A stretch of 64,000 nucleotides of DNA from Cardiobacteriaceae bacterium TAE3-ERU3 (GTDB lineage: Bacteria; Pseudomonadota; Gammaproteobacteria; Cardiobacteriales; Cardiobacteriaceae). Each line of letters begins with the position of its first letter. Within the stretch, counting starts at the first letter, position 1. A program made the position numbers and the translations under genes. Under the pieces are notes generated by a model. That model was given only the letters and a program-made list of their open reading frames with translations. It ran no database searches and was not told where the DNA came from. The DNA lies in contig JAHUUI010000002.1 in NCBI GenBank assembly GCA_019218315.1, positions 310,001-374,000 of the forward strand, read 5' to 3'. This document shows positions 37,898-46,876 of the stretch, one piece after another.

Positions 37898-39424
37898 TCA
37901 AATGAATTGATAGCCGATATAGAACACCAACGCAGCCATCAATGCTGCAGCTGGCACGGTAACCACCCAAGCGGTTGCAATCGGCTTCATCAAGCGCCAG
38001 TTGGCATTGGCATTGGCAAGCCCGATACCAAGTACAGCGCCAACGAGAATATGCGTACTCGATACTGGCAGGCCAAGACTTGAGGCGAGCATGACCACGA
38101 TCGCCGCTGACAATTCAGCGGTAAAGCCCGAGGCGGGGTTCATTTCTGCAAGATGCGTACCAACAGTCGCGATAACGCTTTTGCCGATGAACCACAATCC
38201 GGCAACCATAGCGATACCGAAGGCAATCAATGCCATACTCGGTACCGGTGCAGACTGCGATACTGCATCGTGCTTAAGCGTATCGAGGATCGCGATAAAT
38301 GGACCAATTGCATTAGCGATGTCATTCGAGCCATGGCTAAAAGCGAATGCCGATGCGGTAAACACCTGCATCCAGCTGAACAATACATACACTTGGCGAC
38401 GCAATTTTTTACGCTTCATACGCTTGATGAAGACGTAAATCAGCATCCAAATACCGGCACCAAACATCACAATCAGCATGGCTTTTTGCAGGTTATCAAG
38501 CCCCAAGTTCAAATGCTTCATGCCTTTGAACAACAGCATGGAAACAATCATCATGCCGCCAAATGATGCCAAAATCGGCACCCACAGCTGCATTGCGGCA
38601 AAAGCCGCTTCGTTTTGCTTTTTGTCTTTTTGAAAATCGCGCTCTTCCGGGCGTACGCTGAGCATCTTTTTCAGTACCACGATTTGCTGGCTCATGTTCT
38701 GATGGAAGTTCGGGCGTATGTTTTTGACTCGCCGCGCATAATCATCGTGGTCGTGCTTGCCCGGCTTGTAAATCAGAATGTAGCGACGAATGAGACGGAA
38801 AATCAAAAATGACATCGTGCCACCAAGTACCGGCGACAGTACCCATGAGATGGCAATTTGCCCAATTTTATCCCACTGCACCAACGACAAAGCATCAACT
38901 CCCGGCAACATGGTTGCCAGCGCAATCGAAGCACCGACGATTCCGCCGATAATCGAGTGCGTGGTCGAAACCGGCCAACCTTTGCGCGTTGCGAATAACA
39001 GCCATAGCGCTGCGGAAACCAGCGCCGCCATCATGATCAATACGAATGCCAATGGATCAAGCGTGATACCGGATAAGTCAACAATGCCCTTGCGAATTGT
39101 CGTGGTCACCTGACCGCCTGCAAGTACCGCACCACTGACTTCAAATATCGCTGCTACGGCCAGTGCTTGAGGGATCGTCAGCGTACCAGCACCAACTGAA
39201 GTGCCAAAAGAGTTGGCAACGTCATTGCCGCCAATATTGAAAGCCATAAACAAACCAAAAATTGCTGCCAATACGAACAGCAGTACATGGTTCATTTCAG
39301 TGTAGTGCATGCCCCAGTACAGGAAGTAACCCGTTGTTGCCATCAATAGCAACGCCAGCCCGGCATTTAATGTCTTCTCGTTCATGGAGACCATGCCAGC
39401 TTGTCTAATTGGATGTTTGATCAT
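37898..39424 (-). CDS. pit: PiT-family inorganic phosphate transporter
   Basis: Inner-membrane phosphate permease, about 508 residues from an ATG at 39424; a start at 39385 (MNEKTLN) is also possible and neither has a strong ribosome binding site. It contains the paired PiT signatures GGNDVANSFGTSVGAGTL (near residue 65) and SHGSNDIANAIGP (near 375), the internal repeat typical of the family, and about ten or more membrane segments with a large central cytoplasmic loop (about 220-300). It probably supplies phosphate for the convergent ppk. It lies 32 bases after gmk and may be read with it. Confidence 0.93.
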   Translation of the reverse strand: MIKHPIRQAGMVSMNEKTLNAGLALLLMATTGYFLYWGMHYTEMNHVLLFVLAAIFGLFMAFNIGGNDVANSFGTSVGAGTLTIPQALAVAAIFEVSGAVLAGGQVTTTIRKGIVDLSGITLDPLAFVLIMMAALVSAALWLLFATRKGWPVSTTHSIIGGIVGASIALATMLPGVDALSLVQWDKIGQIAISWVLSPVLGGTMSFLIFRLIRRYILIYKPGKHDHDDYARRVKNIRPNFHQNMSQQIVVLKKMLSVRPEERDFQKDKKQNEAAFAAMQLWVPILASFGGMMIVSMLLFKGMKHLNLGLDNLQKAMLIVMFGAGIWMLIYVFIKRMKRKKLRRQVYVLFSWMQVFTASAFAFSHGSNDIANAIGPFIAILDTLKHDAVSQSAPVPSMALIAFGIAMVAGLWFIGKSVIATVGTHLAEMNPASGFTAELSAAIVVMLASSLGLPVSSTHILVGAVLGIGLANANANWRLMKPIATAWVVTVPAAALMAALVFYIGYQFI

Positions 39425-39456
39425 AAAAAATTTTGTCAGTAAAAATGGATAGCAAA

Positions 39457-40068
39457 TTATTGGCCGAGCTGCTTCAGCAACGGCTGCAAATCGGACTCTC
39501 GACGCTGACGCTCCAAGCGAGCACTCAGTAATAAGCAACGCAGCTCATTCGCTGCACGCTCAAAATCATCATTGACGATAATGTAGTCAAAGCTGGAAAA
39601 ATGGCTGATTTGCGATTCAGCTTCAGCCATGCGCTTTTCGACGACGTCAGCATTGTCCTGTCCGCGTTTGGTCAGGCGTTCGCGCAGCGCTTCGAGCGAA
39701 GGAGGCAACAAGAAAACACTTTTGGTATCCGGGCGCTTTTTAATCACTTGTTCCGCGCCTTGCCAATCAATACTCAGAATGACGTCTTTACCCGCATCGA
39801 GCAGGCTATCGACCTGCGCACCTGAGGTCGCATAGGCGTAATGAAATACTTGCGCATATTCGAGAAAATCGCCAGCAGCAGCCAGCGCATCAAACTGTTC
39901 CTGATCGATGAAGTGATAATGTACGCCGTCCTCTTCACCCGGGCGACATGCCCTTGTCGTATGCGATACGGATTCAACAACGTCATCCACACTGCGAATC
40001 ATCTCGGCGATCAAAGAGGTTTTCCCGCCGCCAGAGGGGGCCGCAACAATCCAAAGTTGGCCTTTCAT
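39457..40068 (-). CDS. gmk: Guanylate kinase
   Basis: Phosphorylates GMP to GDP with ATP. It has 203 residues (family about 205). The P-loop APSGGGKTSL is at residues 10-19. The GMP-binding region has SHTTRACRPGEEDGVHYHFID and the lid region contains RLTKRGQDN. rpoZ, which often follows gmk, is absent; the phosphate transporter lies downstream instead. Minus-strand gene with no strong promoter marked. Confidence 0.97.
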   Translation of the reverse strand: MKGQLWIVAAPSGGGKTSLIAEMIRSVDDVVESVSHTTRACRPGEEDGVHYHFIDQEQFDALAAAGDFLEYAQVFHYAYATSGAQVDSLLDAGKDVILSIDWQGAEQVIKKRPDTKSVFLLPPSLEALRERLTKRGQDNADVVEKRMAEAESQISHFSSFDYIIVNDDFERAANELRCLLLSARLERQRRESDLQPLLKQLGQ

Positions 40069-40210
40069 GCCTGCTTCCTAAAGAAAAACTTGCCGTATTC
40101 TAACCCGAAATCCACGCCCATACGACCTCAGATCATGCCGCAGTATGAAAGACGCTCAACAGACACTTGAATAACTTTGATTTTCTACTACACAAATACC
40201 ATAAAAAATG

Positions 40211-41047
40211 TTAGCTTTTTTCCGTATCAACAATATATTGGTAAACCAGCTTCTTTTTTGCACCAGTGTATTTCGCCACCAATGCCGCACAATCTTTGCT
40301 AGACACGCCGGCATGTACCAAATCAATCGCCATCTGCTGCCACTGCGCTTCATCGCTGACCGCTGCTGATTGCCCTTCCAGTAACAGCACAAACTCTCCG
40401 CGCGAACGATTGCTGTCAGCAGCCAGCCAATCAGCCGCTTCAGCAAGCGGCATCCTTGCGATCTGCTCAAATTGTTTGGTCAATTCACGCGCAAACACAA
40501 TCATACGGCTGCCATCGAGTTGCTCAGCCAACGCCGCAATGCTTGCCGCAATACGGTGCGGTGTTTCGAAAAACACCGTCGTCATTGGGTGCTTGCCGTG
40601 GGTTTCAATAAAGCGCGTGCGCTCACCCGCTTTTGAAGGAATGAAACCGGCAAAAACAAACTGATCCGCCGGTAATCCACTGACGGATAGTGCAGTCATA
40701 ACGCTGCTCACGCCGGGGATCGGCACCACCGGCACTTCCTGCTCTAATGCCACGCGGGTCAGCCACTGCCCCGGATCGCTGATCAGCGGCGTACCCGCAT
40801 CGCTAACCAAAGCGATATTCTCACCCGCGCGCAGCCTGCCAAGCAGCATTTCGCTGGCACTGTGCTCATTGTGCTGATGTAGCGCAATCAACGGCTTATC
40901 AATGCCGTAAGCATCAAGTAAGCGACGGCTATGGCGCGTATCTTCACAAGCAATCGCGTCAACTTGCGCTAAAATGGCCTGCCCACGCGCAGTAATGTCC
41001 TGCAAATTACCAATTGGCGTCGCAACAATATATAACACTCCGGACAC
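40211..41047 (-). CDS. rsmI: 16S rRNA (cytidine-1402-2'-O)-methyltransferase
   Basis: Tetrapyrrole-methylase-fold enzyme that methylates the ribose of C1402 in the ribosomal P site, using S-adenosylmethionine. I choose the GTG at 41047, which has a good AGAGGTG ribosome binding site and starts at the family's SGVLYIVATPIGNLQDIT; it gives 278 residues (E. coli 286). ACEDTRHSRRLL and LVSDAGTPLISDPG are diagnostic. The gene is divergent from yraN with only 12 bases between the two start codons. In E. coli lpoA lies between these genes. Confidence 0.95.
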   Translation of the reverse strand: MSGVLYIVATPIGNLQDITARGQAILAQVDAIACEDTRHSRRLLDAYGIDKPLIALHQHNEHSASEMLLGRLRAGENIALVSDAGTPLISDPGQWLTRVALEQEVPVVPIPGVSSVMTALSVSGLPADQFVFAGFIPSKAGERTRFIETHGKHPMTTVFFETPHRIAASIAALAEQLDGSRMIVFARELTKQFEQIARMPLAEAADWLAADSNRSRGEFVLLLEGQSAAVSDEAQWQQMAIDLVHAGVSSKDCAALVAKYTGAKKKLVYQYIVDTEKS

Positions 41048-41059
41048 AGACCACCTCTC

Positions 41060-41431
41060 ATGTTTCACAAACTCGCCGCCCATCTAAGGCGCGGACAATA
41101 CGGCGAACAACTCGCCACCCGCCACCTCAAGCAGCAAGGGCTGCAAATCATAGCAAACAACGTACACACGCGATACGGCGAAATCGATATCATTGCTCAA
41201 GATGGTGATGTAGTCGTGTTCATCGAAGTGCGTACGCGCAAGGAGCACGCCAAAGTCAGCGCAGCCGAATCCATCAACCACAGCAAACAACAAAAATGGC
41301 AGCGCAGCGCCCTAGCCTATCTCCAGCAACATTATCCACAGCCACCCTCATGCCGCTTTGACGCCGTCTGCATCACTATCCCCACACGAGGCAAACCTAA
41401 TATCAAATGGCTTCAAAACGTAATTAGCTGA
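41060..41431 (+). CDS. yraN: UPF0102 family protein YraN
   Basis: 123-residue protein of the UPF0102 family with a restriction-endonuclease-like fold. Motifs: G-x-x-GE-x-x-A near residues 12-19 (GQYGEQLATRHL), then YGEIDIIAQDGDVVVFIEVR, where D-x(n)-E-V-R matches the PD-(D/E)XK core. Its role is uncertain. The ATG is 12 bases from the divergent rsmI start, so the ribosome binding site of rsmI overlaps the yraN start region. No clear Shine-Dalgarno for yraN. Confidence 0.9.
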   Translation: MFHKLAAHLRRGQYGEQLATRHLKQQGLQIIANNVHTRYGEIDIIAQDGDVVVFIEVRTRKEHAKVSAAESINHSKQQKWQRSALAYLQQHYPQPPSCRFDAVCITIPTRGKPNIKWLQNVIS

Positions 41432-41548
41432 GAAATAGCCTAAACTTGTAGATATCTGACGTTATATGAAATTCAAAATCACTTGGCTATCATTTAACGT
41501 AAGATTAAATACCAATACGGCATTCAAGCCAATTCTCCCGAGGCGTCT

Positions 41549-42319
41549 ATGAATTTCATCAGCGAACACCTGTTTATCTTACTGGTTTTTATCTTCGCCG
41601 CACTGTTGCACGGTATCAGTGGTATTGGCTTTCCCTTGGTGACGACCACCGCTGTCGCCAGTAGCCATACCCTCTCTTATGCCATTATTTTGGTGCTATT
41701 TCCAGCGCTGGTGATGAACCTGATGTCTTGGCTTGTCGGTGGAGGACGAACGGTGTGGCAAAATTTACGCGATTATGGGCGGAAGTATTGGCTGCTGGCG
41801 CTGATGAGTTTGATTGGTAGTCTGTTCGGTGCAAAATTGCTGCTGTGGATTAATTCCGCTTATTTGCTATTGCTTCTCGCACTCGCGATTACTTTTTATG
41901 TCATCACCAGCATGCTCGGCAAAGTCATTTATTTACCCGATACAAAGCCGATTTTGATTACTGTAGGGCTGCTTGCTGGCATCATCGGCGGCGCAACCAA
42001 TGCCATGTCACCCATTCTGCTGATGTACTTGCTCTCAGCCAGCAACGACAAGCACACCATTACCAAAGTAGGCAATATGTGCTATTTCATTGGCAAGCTA
42101 GCTCAGATTATCGTACTACGTGAACCGATCATGGCACTGTCGAGTAACGACTGGGGTTTGATTGCTCTACTGACGTTGCTTTCGATTGGCGGATTGATCG
42201 TCGGCATACGCCTACGCCATTATCTGCCACAAGCCCGCTTCCGCCAGTTGATTTTACTCATTCTCGCCTTACTCGGACTCAAGGTTGGCTGGCAAGGTAT
42301 AACGGCTATAGCTGTATGA
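41549..42319 (+). CDS. TauE/SafE-family permease
   Basis: 256-residue membrane protein with about eight hydrophobic segments and the TauE/SafE pattern: an N-terminal half with HGISGIGFPLV and a C-terminal half with GLLAGIIGGATNAMSPILLMYLL. The family exports sulfite, sulfoacetate and related anions, but the substrate here is unknown. Its stop codon falls at the first bases of the 240-bp repeat copy 1, so it marks the left border of the accessory island and its C-terminus may have been set by that insertion. Confidence 0.87.
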   Translation: MNFISEHLFILLVFIFAALLHGISGIGFPLVTTTAVASSHTLSYAIILVLFPALVMNLMSWLVGGGRTVWQNLRDYGRKYWLLALMSLIGSLFGAKLLLWINSAYLLLLLALAITFYVITSMLGKVIYLPDTKPILITVGLLAGIIGGATNAMSPILLMYLLSASNDKHTITKVGNMCYFIGKLAQIIVLREPIMALSSNDWGLIALLTLLSIGGLIVGIRLRHYLPQARFRQLILLILALLGLKVGWQGITAIAV

Positions 42320-42552
42320 AGTTGACAGAGGTCACGCTTATTCCTAATCAAATACAGTGATTAGAAAACCTCTAAATATCACTATAGTTAGAACAACAAT
42401 ATACTGTATTTATTAAATAATAACTCAAGTTCTATTAGAAAGCTGTGTTTCTTAGTATTTCAAGTTCAATCATCAAAATAAATGCCGTGACCAATTTACG
42501 CCCAATATGTGACGGGACTTCATTCGGCACTAAATGCAGTGACCTCTGTACT
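42313..42552. repeat. MITE-like repeat, copy 1
   Basis: A ~240-bp element that recurs in the same orientation at 47047-47285. The 22 bases starting at 42313 (TGTATGAAGTTGACAG...) match copy 2 exactly, and the last ~72 bases match with two or three changes; the middle is more diverged. Terminal inverted repeats ACAGAGGTCA (42325-42334) and TGACCTCTGT (42540-42549) suggest a miniature inverted-repeat transposon. No transposase is present. With copy 2 it brackets three defence-type transcription units. Confidence 0.75.
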
Positions 42553-42726
42553 TAATTTTATTTAGTTATGAATCTTGGTAGCATCTACTAAAAGTTTTAA
42601 CGAGATATCTAAGTATTGTAGCATTGACATTAAAATGGAAAATAAGTGAAAGAATCTAACAATCTAGACATCAGATCATTCATATACATCACTCCCACCT
42701 TAATAAAATTTCTCTATATATCATAA
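42553..42726. other. AT-rich spacer
   Basis: About 175 AT-rich bases between repeat copy 1 and the end of the methyltransferase gene. No gene, clear terminator or repeat was found in it. Confidence 0.5.
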
Positions 42727-43806
42727 TTATCCATTTTCAATGGAATAACGTAAGCATATACGAGCACTTTCACTACTAATGACTCGAGCAAATTCTACAG
42801 GTAAAGCATTGCCTATCATTTGGCAGACCGCATCTATAAAATTACTGTCAAACTTATAATTATCAGGAAATGTTTGTAACCTTGCAGCTTCTCTCACAGA
42901 AATTGTTCTATTTTCAGTTGGGTGTCCAAACCGTCCTTTGCTCAGTACTGTACACCCACCTGTAATCGTAGGAGAAGGTTGCACCCAGTCCATACGACCA
43001 TAGACATTACCAAATCCCCTGTTATTACCCTTGTGACAAGGTGGTCTTAATTCATCTGGTATATAGTAGCGATCTCCACCTTCAGGTATATACTTGAGTC
43101 TATCAATATTTATTTGTTCAATGTCTCTAGTCACATTCCAGTTGTATTTTTGCACACCACCATTATTTTGAGCATAAGACAAAGAAATGGGAGCATCAAG
43201 CCCACGAAATGCATGGGAAACTGTACGCCATTTTTGCTTTTCTTTCCCTTCTCTACTATGTGTAGATTCTGGAATAGATATTTCTCCTATTCTCGACGCC
43301 AATAACACGAAACGTTTTCGGCTTTGCGGTACACCATAATCAGCAACTTGCAGGATTCTATAAGAGTACTGATAGCCAAGCCTATCGAGATTGCGCAGAA
43401 AGCTATCAAGAAAAAGTTTCCCCCTACTTTTCATACCTGGGACATTTTCTATCATAATAGTTTTTGGTAATAACTCTTCTACCAGTCTAGCTACTTCATT
43501 TATCAGAGAGTTCCTAGCATCACCGTCATTATATTTTTTAGTCAAAGAAGAAAACCCTTGACAAGGTGGACATCCCGAGAGCAAATCAAGCTCTCCTCTC
43601 TCTAATTGACATTTTTTTAAGATATTATCGCCAGATATTTCTCTAATATCGGAGTCAAATAAATAGGTAGCTGGATGATTTAGACGATATGTACTCATAA
43701 CCTTAGGATCATTCTCGACTGCTCCTATTACCTGAAATCCTGCTTGTTTAAGTCCCTCTGAAAGACCTCCACAGCCTGAAAATAAATCTACAGCTTTCAA
43801 GGCCAC
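42727..43806 (-). CDS. DNA cytosine-5 methyltransferase
   Basis: 359 residues with the ordered C5-methyltransferase motifs: I DLFSGCGGLSEG (7-18), IV GCPPCQGFSSL with catalytic Cys82, VI ENV (120-122), VIII QSRKR (161-165), IX REAARLQTFPDNY and X QMIGNALP. The short target-recognition region lies at about 185-280. It converts cytosine to 5-methylcytosine in an unknown target site. It follows the GHKL/nuclease gene by 3 bases on the same strand and is probably its protective partner in a restriction-modification-like system. AT-rich composition points to transfer. Confidence 0.93.
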   Translation of the reverse strand: MALKAVDLFSGCGGLSEGLKQAGFQVIGAVENDPKVMSTYRLNHPATYLFDSDIREISGDNILKKCQLERGELDLLSGCPPCQGFSSLTKKYNDGDARNSLINEVARLVEELLPKTIMIENVPGMKSRGKLFLDSFLRNLDRLGYQYSYRILQVADYGVPQSRKRFVLLASRIGEISIPESTHSREGKEKQKWRTVSHAFRGLDAPISLSYAQNNGGVQKYNWNVTRDIEQINIDRLKYIPEGGDRYYIPDELRPPCHKGNNRGFGNVYGRMDWVQPSPTITGGCTVLSKGRFGHPTENRTISVREAARLQTFPDNYKFDSNFIDAVCQMIGNALPVEFARVISSESARICLRYSIENG

Positions 43807-43809
43807 TGT

Positions 43810-45927
43810 CTACTTCCCTTTCTTGGTTGCTTTTGCAGCTATTTCTCTATCAACTCGTGTCATAAAATCATTAAAATCTTGATTGGAACTCGATACTCTG
43901 TGCAGCAATTCTTTTGCTTCATCTCCAGCAAGATCAAATAAGTTATATATCCTTTGAGGATTTGCTATATCTTTTGCCCCCTCAATCATTGCAGCCAAAT
44001 GTTCTAGATATGTACGACGACTGTGGAGACAGAGCTCTGTCCAATCCATAACTGCTATTGCAGTATCAGTATTTTCAAGATTCTTACTACCTACTCCAAT
44101 CAAATACCCTCTGACCTTGGCAGTCGGAAACTTCCCTTTTAACCAAGCAATATAAGACTGTAGCTGAAGTAAGTTAGTAGAATTAAGCTGTATTTGAGGG
44201 TTTTTTAGCTCAACTACCAGAAACTCTTTTTGATCTTGCGTATTAAAAAAGCAAAAATCAGGTCTCGTTTTCGTTGACCCTTTCCACTCTGCTAAAGTTT
44301 CTTTAGTTTCCCCATAGGCAGGGATATAATCAAGATCTATAGCCTCCATAGCTAAAGTTTTCAGACTTTTATTTGCTACCAATTTGTCATACTCAAAATT
44401 GATAATCCATGGGAAATACTCCAAGAGAACTTGCAGTTGTTCCTCAATCCCCGACAAACTTAGTTGGTGTAACTTAGATAGCGCATATATTTTCTGTGCC
44501 ATTATGGAAGAGGCTGATAATGCTTCCGGTATAAGATATTCGTAGATATTTTCTATTACCTTTAGAAACTGTATGCTATTTTCGTCGTTCTCTTTTAATT
44601 GATTCCAAAGATTTTGAATCATCTGTTTTGCGGGTTCATGTAACCATGCTGAAGCCAGCTTGGCAATTACCTCATCTTGTAACGGACCATCATGGTTCAC
44701 TTTATCTCCCATACTGCTAACAATTGACTTTATATGTTCTTTTTCTGAAGACGTTATTGGAGGTAATGCATGATTATTTAACTTTTCACCGATTACAGAT
44801 TCTTGTTTTGCTTTCTTCTTTTCTCTGTAGCTCTTAACCCAAGTACGTACCTGTTTTTGCCCCCACTCATGAAAATTCTGAGTTGCACCATCTTCCCAAT
44901 TTATACTAGTCCTATCCGTAGAGATAAGCTCATTTGGTAACTCATCCACCCAGTCAGCCTCAATAACGGCATACATATAACGGGTAAAAATTTCAAGCCC
45001 CTTGATACCAAAGGTAAAAGGACGGTCTTGAGCAATTTTACCATGTGCATAAATACCAACACCACTCTGGTCTTGTGGCCAATCTGCTTTTTTAACAAAT
45101 CCACACCAAAATCTGACTTCTTTTTCTTCACCATTAACTTTTATAGTTGCTTGATCAAATCCATCTTCTGGAAATTTATATTCAAATTGCGGTAATGCAA
45201 CTTCTTCTGAAACAATTTCACCGTTTACATAAACATTAAAGTCAGGCTCTAAGAGGGTAACTGTGAATCTACGCCCCATGGACTCTTTCAATCTTTCAGC
45301 ATTTATTTTCTGCTTGAGTGTTAACTCTCTCAAAATAATCATAGTTCCAGAAACAGGAGCATTATTCTGAAATATTTCCCAAAAATTCATCTCTTCTTTA
45401 TTTACAAGTGTCTTATGGACGGTATCTATGTCCTCATTATTTATAATTACTTTTGGTTTATATTTTTCAATATTTACTTCACTACTATCTTCTGGAGACA
45501 AAATTTCCTTCAGGTCAATACTGAACCAATTCACTTTCCCTTCATTTTTGCTCTTTGTAATTACCGTAATATGATTCGCTACTCCAAACGGTGCTAGTTT
45601 ACCTATCCCCTTTCGACCCATATACTTCCTACCACCAGGGCTTTTTTGATTTAATTCTTTCTGGAGTCGCTTACGTTTGCCTATCACCAAATACTTATTG
45701 CTGAGCTCTTCTAATGTCATACCTAAGCCATCATCAGTAATAATAATTTTCTCATTCGTAAGTTCGATATTCACATTTTTTGCATCTGCATCATATGAAT
45801 TGGAGACTAGTTCAGCTATAACATTAGTTGGTTTATTTTGATAAAGACTAAGACCTAAATGCTCTATGATGTTATGGCTATACTTCATCGTAAGCGTATT
45901 TTTTACCGACTCCACTTCCATTGTCAT
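43810..45927 (-). CDS. GHKL (MutL/MORC-like) ATPase with PD-(D/E)XK-like C-terminal domain
   Basis: 705 residues; a second ATG two codons later is also possible. The N-terminal GHKL ATPase has N-box AELVSNSYDADA (E39, N43), DDGLGM (65-70) and GRKGIGKLAPF (104-114), as in Hsp90/MutL/MORC proteins. An S5-like second domain follows, then a helical middle. Near the C-terminus RPD557-x15-E573-L-K575 (RPDFCFF, VVELKNP) fits a PD-(D/E)XK nuclease core. MutL/MORC-type ATPases in predicted restriction-modification loci are known from comparative genomics; the adjacent C5 methyltransferase, 3 bases downstream, fits. Restriction activity is inferred, not shown. Confidence 0.8.
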   Translation of the reverse strand: MTMEVESVKNTLTMKYSHNIIEHLGLSLYQNKPTNVIAELVSNSYDADAKNVNIELTNEKIIITDDGLGMTLEELSNKYLVIGKRKRLQKELNQKSPGGRKYMGRKGIGKLAPFGVANHITVITKSKNEGKVNWFSIDLKEILSPEDSSEVNIEKYKPKVIINNEDIDTVHKTLVNKEEMNFWEIFQNNAPVSGTMIILRELTLKQKINAERLKESMGRRFTVTLLEPDFNVYVNGEIVSEEVALPQFEYKFPEDGFDQATIKVNGEEKEVRFWCGFVKKADWPQDQSGVGIYAHGKIAQDRPFTFGIKGLEIFTRYMYAVIEADWVDELPNELISTDRTSINWEDGATQNFHEWGQKQVRTWVKSYREKKKAKQESVIGEKLNNHALPPITSSEKEHIKSIVSSMGDKVNHDGPLQDEVIAKLASAWLHEPAKQMIQNLWNQLKENDENSIQFLKVIENIYEYLIPEALSASSIMAQKIYALSKLHQLSLSGIEEQLQVLLEYFPWIINFEYDKLVANKSLKTLAMEAIDLDYIPAYGETKETLAEWKGSTKTRPDFCFFNTQDQKEFLVVELKNPQIQLNSTNLLQLQSYIAWLKGKFPTAKVRGYLIGVGSKNLENTDTAIAVMDWTELCLHSRRTYLEHLAAMIEGAKDIANPQRIYNLFDLAGDEAKELLHRVSSSNQDFNDFMTRVDREIAAKATKKGK

Positions 45928-46070
45928 ATTTACTCTCCTTTAGATACTCTATAAACTACTTTTCCAACTAAGGCACACTACCCTATTCTAATTTTTTTAT
46001 ATTGTATATTTTTACTAGCTATGATTTGCGACAAGTATTATTTTTCAAATATTATCAAATACTTGCTATA

Positions 46071-46547
46071 TTACTTTATTGGCAATAGTAATGTCAGTGG
46101 ATTAATCGGAGATTCTTCAAATCCATACTGTAGATAGAACTTCTTGGCATCATCATTGATTGCATGTACTAGCAGTGCGCATATGGCTATTGATTCCGAC
46201 GCTTGTAGTGTCCGCAGGTAAGCATCTTGTAGTAAGCCACGCCCAAGCTGACGACCTTGTGCCTCGTTATTTACAGCCAACCTACCCAGCACAACGACAG
46301 GGATTGGGTTTGGTGCGTTACGGCGCAATTTTTTTGGAATATCTGCATGGCGTATTTCACCAGCAGCAAGAGCATAATAGCCTTGCACAATATTGTCTTC
46401 ATCAACACTGACAAATACCCTACTGAATCCTCGTTTATGGTTATTTAGTGCTCGATGTTGCAGCCACGCATTAAGGCTGTCATAGCCACAGTCGAAGTTG
46501 TCAGTAATATGATCAGCTGAGATCGTTTGTGGCTTACTGAGTATCAT
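46071..46547 (-). CDS. tacT: GNAT-family acetyltransferase toxin (TacT-like)
   Basis: 158 residues from ATG 46547, which overlaps the antitoxin stop as ATGA; a TTG four codons earlier is less likely. A single GNAT domain: the start motif SADHITDNFDCGYDSLNAWL, the YYALAAGEI strand, and the acetyl-CoA loop VVLGRLAVNNEAQGRQLGRGLL. This matches type II toxins that acetylate the amino acid on charged tRNA and stop translation. The active-site tyrosine is probably in FYLQYGFEES. It is second in a two-gene antitoxin-toxin unit inside the repeat-bounded segment. Confidence 0.85.
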   Translation of the reverse strand: MILSKPQTISADHITDNFDCGYDSLNAWLQHRALNNHKRGFSRVFVSVDEDNIVQGYYALAAGEIRHADIPKKLRRNAPNPIPVVVLGRLAVNNEAQGRQLGRGLLQDAYLRTLQASESIAICALLVHAINDDAKKFYLQYGFEESPINPLTLLLPIK

Positions 46548-46816
46548 GAAGATGCCCAAGGTAAGCCATTAGCATCCAACAACCTACTAAGCTTAGTCTG
46601 ATCTGGCTCTTGCTCAACAAGTTGCATCACCTGCTCATAATCAACACTACTAAGTTCAAATTTTGTTTGATCCAAATCTGGCAGCATGGCTTCAGCTTTT
46701 TCTAAAGCGAGCTCAATCATAAATGCCGAGCGGCTTTTACCACTCATTCTTGCAGCTTGGTCTATACGGTTTAATACATGCGGTTCGATACGCATGGTAA
46801 TTGGTGAAGTAGCCAT
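46544..46816 (-). CDS. tacA: Ribbon-helix-helix antitoxin (TacA/DUF1778-like)
   Basis: 90 residues. The N-terminal half is a ribbon-helix-helix DNA-binding domain (TMRIEPHVLNRIDQAARMSGKSRSAFMIELAL), and the C-terminal tail (DLDQTKFELSSVDYEQVMQL) is the toxin-wrapping region typical of DUF1778. It should neutralise the acetyltransferase and repress the operon. A perfect AGGAGG ribosome binding site lies 8 bases before the ATG. The palindrome TGTATATACA upstream is a likely operator. Confidence 0.85.
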   Translation of the reverse strand: MATSPITMRIEPHVLNRIDQAARMSGKSRSAFMIELALEKAEAMLPDLDQTKFELSSVDYEQVMQLVEQEPDQTKLSRLLDANGLPWASS

Positions 46817-46844
46817 TACTTAGTCCTCCTATGCATCCTTTTTA

Positions 46845-46876
46845 TTGTATTACATTGTATATACACAGAGCAATAT
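46845..46876 (-). promoter_or_regulatory. Promoter/operator of the TacAT-like operon
   Basis: On the minus strand TTGCTC and TACAAT are 18 bases apart and can act as -35 and -10. The perfect 10-bp palindrome TGTATATACA (46856-46865) lies between them, so a repressor bound there would block the promoter, as expected for antitoxin autoregulation. Confidence 0.45.
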
